Of a stretch of DNA of 64,000 nucleotides, positions 61,621-64,000 are shown in pieces. Below the pieces are notes generated by a model. That model was not told the DNA's origin, ran no database searches, and saw only the letters and a list, made by a program, of their open reading frames with translations. The translations under genes were made by a program, and so were the position numbers. Every line of letters starts with the position of its first letter. Within the stretch, counting starts at the first letter, position 1. The DNA is from Propionispira arboris. Its GTDB lineage: Bacteria; Bacillota; Negativicutes; Selenomonadales; Selenomonadaceae. The DNA is taken from assembly GCF_900109225.1 (NCBI RefSeq), contig NZ_FNZK01000006.1, positions 1 to 64,000 of the forward strand. The letters run 5' to 3'.

Positions 61621-63693
61621 TTAAATTATAAAGGCATAACCCTTAAATGGATTAACCGTCATGTTTACCTTTATTGATTTTAGATAGGAATCGTACATTT
61701 TGCCGTATACTGTTGTTTGGGTGTGACCATATCCATTAGGAAATGAAATTCCTGTCACTATTTCTCCTGGACTAACATTATAGTAATAATTAGTCGGATT
61801 ATGGTCAGCCCACGCGACTCGAATTGAATACCCGTTTGGATATAAATTACTATAAACAGTTAAATAACTAGCATTTGCATTTGCATATGCTGAAGAAATT
61901 ATTTGAGTAATCTTAGTTGGATAAGTTGGAAAACTAGCAAAAGCGGAAGAAGTCGGATTTATACTATAAAATACTAGAGTATCTGAAATGTCGTTGCCAA
62001 TATACACCGATACATCCAAAGCCTTGCCTTTAGTGCCATTTGCCGGGTTCATTACATCTCCCCATTGGGCTTCGGTTATTGCATTTATCACGGCCATTGT
62101 CATTCCAGACGTTGCAATGTTTGTCTTATCTATGGTGTGCCAAGCGTTTGCTGAAAAAGCTGACCAAGTTAATCTACCGTCGAAACTTACCAATATTCTA
62201 AGGCTCTTGCCAGTTGCCACTAAATTTTGTATGGACAAAATGTTTTTGAGATTTATATTGGTGAAATCGGTAGTGGTTATTACAGCATGATCTCCGTAAT
62301 TCGGAACCATTGCACAAGGTGGTGTGCCGACGTTCAATATCTTTGGAGGACACCAGAACTCACCATCAAAACCGCCGTCATAGTCTCGAAACAACCTTTC
62401 TGCAGTTGTCCGGCGGGCTTCTTCCTTAAATACTTCGAAGTCCAAGTACTCAAGACAGCCATTGGAATGCTTGATATTAAGCCAGCACTTGTTGACACCC
62501 TTAAGCCACTGACCGGACGACAAATTAATGTCAATGGCAGTTATGTCCAATTCCCCCGCTGAATAATCAACTGCTATCGTTCCGTTTATAAGCAATTGAT
62601 AAGAACCTCTAAAGTCTGTTCTCCCATAGGTTTTGGCGTGGACATTAACAATTGCAGCCCGGTATTGATGCGTCGCTGTTACCAGCAAAGTATAATGATT
62701 GGACGCATAAGAATTTTCTTCTAATACTTTTAGATCTATCCCCATGAAATTTCTCAACAATCGGGGAACTGAGTCAGATTCTCTGGTGTCTTCCAAGAAG
62801 CCAAGATACTTATCAACTTTTATTGAGCCAGGTTGGTCTTCAACGAAAACACCGGGAGCATCATGCACATTTGTCTTGCCAAGCTCCTCTTTCTCGAAAG
62901 CCATCCCAATCAAGCTTATTGTTGATCTCTTGCCGAATTCTTGAGTTGCCTCCATGCCAATACAGCCGGAACCACCGTATAATCCCGCTTTGTTGCAAAT
63001 TTCATAAGAAAATTTGTTATTTGGAGTTTGAAAGGCTTTATTTGCTTCTATGAGAAAAGCTTTATTGCTCTTCGGCAATACTACGGAGAATTTGTTTTCT
63101 TCTGCATTTGCTACAGCTAAATTAGCTTTGTTTGGTAAATATGACTTAATTTCTTCGGAAGCCTTCCCCAAATGGGAAGATGGAATCAATATATCTGATT
63201 CCATCGGAATTATTTCGTTTCCTCCAAAATTATGTGGTTCTGATACTCCCCACGAGAGATTGGAGATATTTGGCCAACCATCCAACACCCCAGACAAAAC
63301 ATACAATCTATATCCTAAATATGCAGTATTAATTTCAAGGTGCATTTCCATCTCGAAATTTGTGTCCTTTACCCCATTGGCGTTAGTTATATTACTTTGG
63401 ATGTCTATCCAAGAACTCCCATCCCAAGCCTGTACTTTAAAACTAGCAAAACTTCTATAAATCATGGTCATATAATTAACCAAAATAGGGGAGGAATATA
63501 TAATGGAGACCCAACGATTCCCCCCCGCTCCTCCAAAACTTAGTCCAGCCCCACGGTTGGAATCAAAAGCCATGTACGGCATTGATTTGGCATCATAATA
63601 AGAACTGGCTGCGATAGTGAAGGAATAGGTAATTCCCTTGAAAACCAGGCTTCCTGCGGCAGCAGTTGCAACATTTGGTATAAATGATATCAT
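61621..63693 (-). CDS. large phage tail-tip / receptor-binding type protein
   Basis: 690 residues, no signal peptide. The N-terminal region (about 15-160) resembles a discoidin/F5-8C fold: MPYMAFDSNRGAGLSFGG, NRWVSIIYSSPILVNYMTM, SFKVQAWDGSSWIDIQSN. The middle (about 230-470) is beta-rich with no clear family, and the C-terminal 150 residues contain repeated Tyr/Thr/Ser-rich strands (PTYPTKITQIISSAYANA, NYYYNVSPGEIVTGISFPNG). Such composition fits a baseplate or tail-fibre protein. AAGGAGG precedes the ATG. It is 11 bases downstream of another structural gene that leaves the window. Confidence 0.7.
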   Translation of the reverse strand: MISFIPNVATAAAGSLVFKGITYSFTIAASSYYDAKSMPYMAFDSNRGAGLSFGGAGGNRWVSIIYSSPILVNYMTMIYRSFASFKVQAWDGSSWIDIQSNITNANGVKDTNFEMEMHLEINTAYLGYRLYVLSGVLDGWPNISNLSWGVSEPHNFGGNEIIPMESDILIPSSHLGKASEEIKSYLPNKANLAVANAEENKFSVVLPKSNKAFLIEANKAFQTPNNKFSYEICNKAGLYGGSGCIGMEATQEFGKRSTISLIGMAFEKEELGKTNVHDAPGVFVEDQPGSIKVDKYLGFLEDTRESDSVPRLLRNFMGIDLKVLEENSYASNHYTLLVTATHQYRAAIVNVHAKTYGRTDFRGSYQLLINGTIAVDYSAGELDITAIDINLSSGQWLKGVNKCWLNIKHSNGCLEYLDFEVFKEEARRTTAERLFRDYDGGFDGEFWCPPKILNVGTPPCAMVPNYGDHAVITTTDFTNINLKNILSIQNLVATGKSLRILVSFDGRLTWSAFSANAWHTIDKTNIATSGMTMAVINAITEAQWGDVMNPANGTKGKALDVSVYIGNDISDTLVFYSINPTSSAFASFPTYPTKITQIISSAYANANASYLTVYSNLYPNGYSIRVAWADHNPTNYYYNVSPGEIVTGISFPNGYGHTQTTVYGKMYDSYLKSIKVNMTVNPFKGYAFII

Positions 63694-63704
63694 GATTTAC
63701 CTCC

Positions 63705-64000
63705 TTAGTTTATGCGAATTAACAAGGCTCTGCTAGGGAAAGCGGTTGAAACCTGAACCATGGTGATTACCACGTAATATACTTCAGTTCCTATTGTAAT
63801 GGTGTCCCCGGTCGATAAATTGGTTCCTGAGTAGAAAGCACATTTGACTCCGTCTAGTTTGCCTCTAAAGCCTTCCGCTACGCTACCATAATATATAGAA
63901 GAAACCGAAAATTTATTCGCTGCATTTGGATCACCTGGTGGAAGTAAAGCATATGAATTTAAATTATAAGGTGCTGTTACCGCTGCAACAGTATCGGAAG
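63705..64000 (-). CDS. phage structural protein, C-terminal part (runs off the window)
   Basis: 97 residues plus stop; the start is to the right of the window. The sequence has PYNLNSYALLPPGDPNAANKFSVSS in pieces, GKLDGVKCAFYSGTNLSTGD and the ending SRALLIRIN. It is beta-rich and Tyr/Ser/Thr-heavy like tail or baseplate proteins. The stop is 11 bases before the tail-tip gene, consistent with one late transcript. Family unknown. Confidence 0.65.
   Translation of the reverse strand, partial: SDTVAAVTAPYNLNSYALLPPGDPNAANKFSVSSIYYGSVAEGFRGKLDGVKCAFYSGTNLSTGDTITIGTEVYYVVITMVQVSTAFPSRALLIRIN

Noticed and set aside
1-64000. CRISPR arrays, tRNA and rRNA genes, complete insertion sequences
   Set aside because: I looked for regularly spaced repeats, cloverleaf ends and transposase signatures and found none; the dispersed repeats are not regularly spaced.

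Overview
The window reads as a chromosomal segment of a low-GC, outer-membraned Firmicute (Negativicutes, probably the Selenomonadales/Veillonellales side). This is inferred from gene content, not from a marker gene. The evidence: a succinate-to-propionate (methylmalonyl-CoA) gene set with split mutase subunits, a cysteine phytase of the Selenomonas/Mitsuokella type, a T-box upstream of valS, a FapR-type operator, a copper-amine-oxidase-like stalk domain on an exported enzyme, and phage lysis genes resembling spanins, which make sense only in a cell with an outer membrane. No rRNA, tRNA or CRISPR was seen.

Layout. 1-4782 (minus): CoA transferase, methylmalonyl-CoA mutase large and B12 subunits, meaB, and the start of the epimerase. 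5.1-8.5 kb: rex, an O-antigen-ligase-like membrane protein, folC. 8.5-11.5 kb: valS behind a T-box leader. 11.6-16.4 kb: cdaA-cdaR-[FAD dehydrogenase]-glmM. 16.6-19.0 kb: ilvE and an exported phytase. 19.4-22.8 kb (plus): cysteine desulfidase-like protein, class I glutamine-amidotransferase-like hydrolase, amino acid permease. 22.9-27.9 kb (minus): a nucleoside/pseudouridine salvage operon (small HTH regulator, PTS IIA, psuK, psuG, CNT transporter, nucleoside hydrolase).

28-38.6 kb is accessory: a possible structured RNA with a 22-codon ORF, an XRE regulator with repeated operators, a Tat-exported phosphoesterase, a divergent LysR/TauE pair, a pentapeptide-repeat protein, a TetR/CrtC-like divergent pair bracketed by short direct repeats, HAD phosphatase, LarA racemase and DUF1883. 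38.8-46.9 kb (minus): an arginine operon argCJBDFGH. 47-57.5 kb: cell-envelope genes (GT51 transglycosylase, YdcF), PPi-type phosphofructokinase, a DUF1737 protein, acetyltransferase, two small exported proteins, fabH behind a FapR-like operator, an MCP, a VOC protein and bacteriohemerythrin.

57.9-64 kb (minus): the 3' part of a prophage or phage-like tail element: tail-tip protein, two small membrane proteins, endolysin candidate, two genes overlapping in different frames (spanin-like), and two surface-type proteins sharing a C-terminal module. Five copies of an uncharacterised palindromic repeat (GCATTAAA ... TTTAATGC ends) are scattered through 19-54.5 kb. The most noteworthy items are this repeat family, the dual-coding spanin-like pair, the shared phage C-terminal module, the FapR-like site and the bracketed TetR/CrtC cassette.
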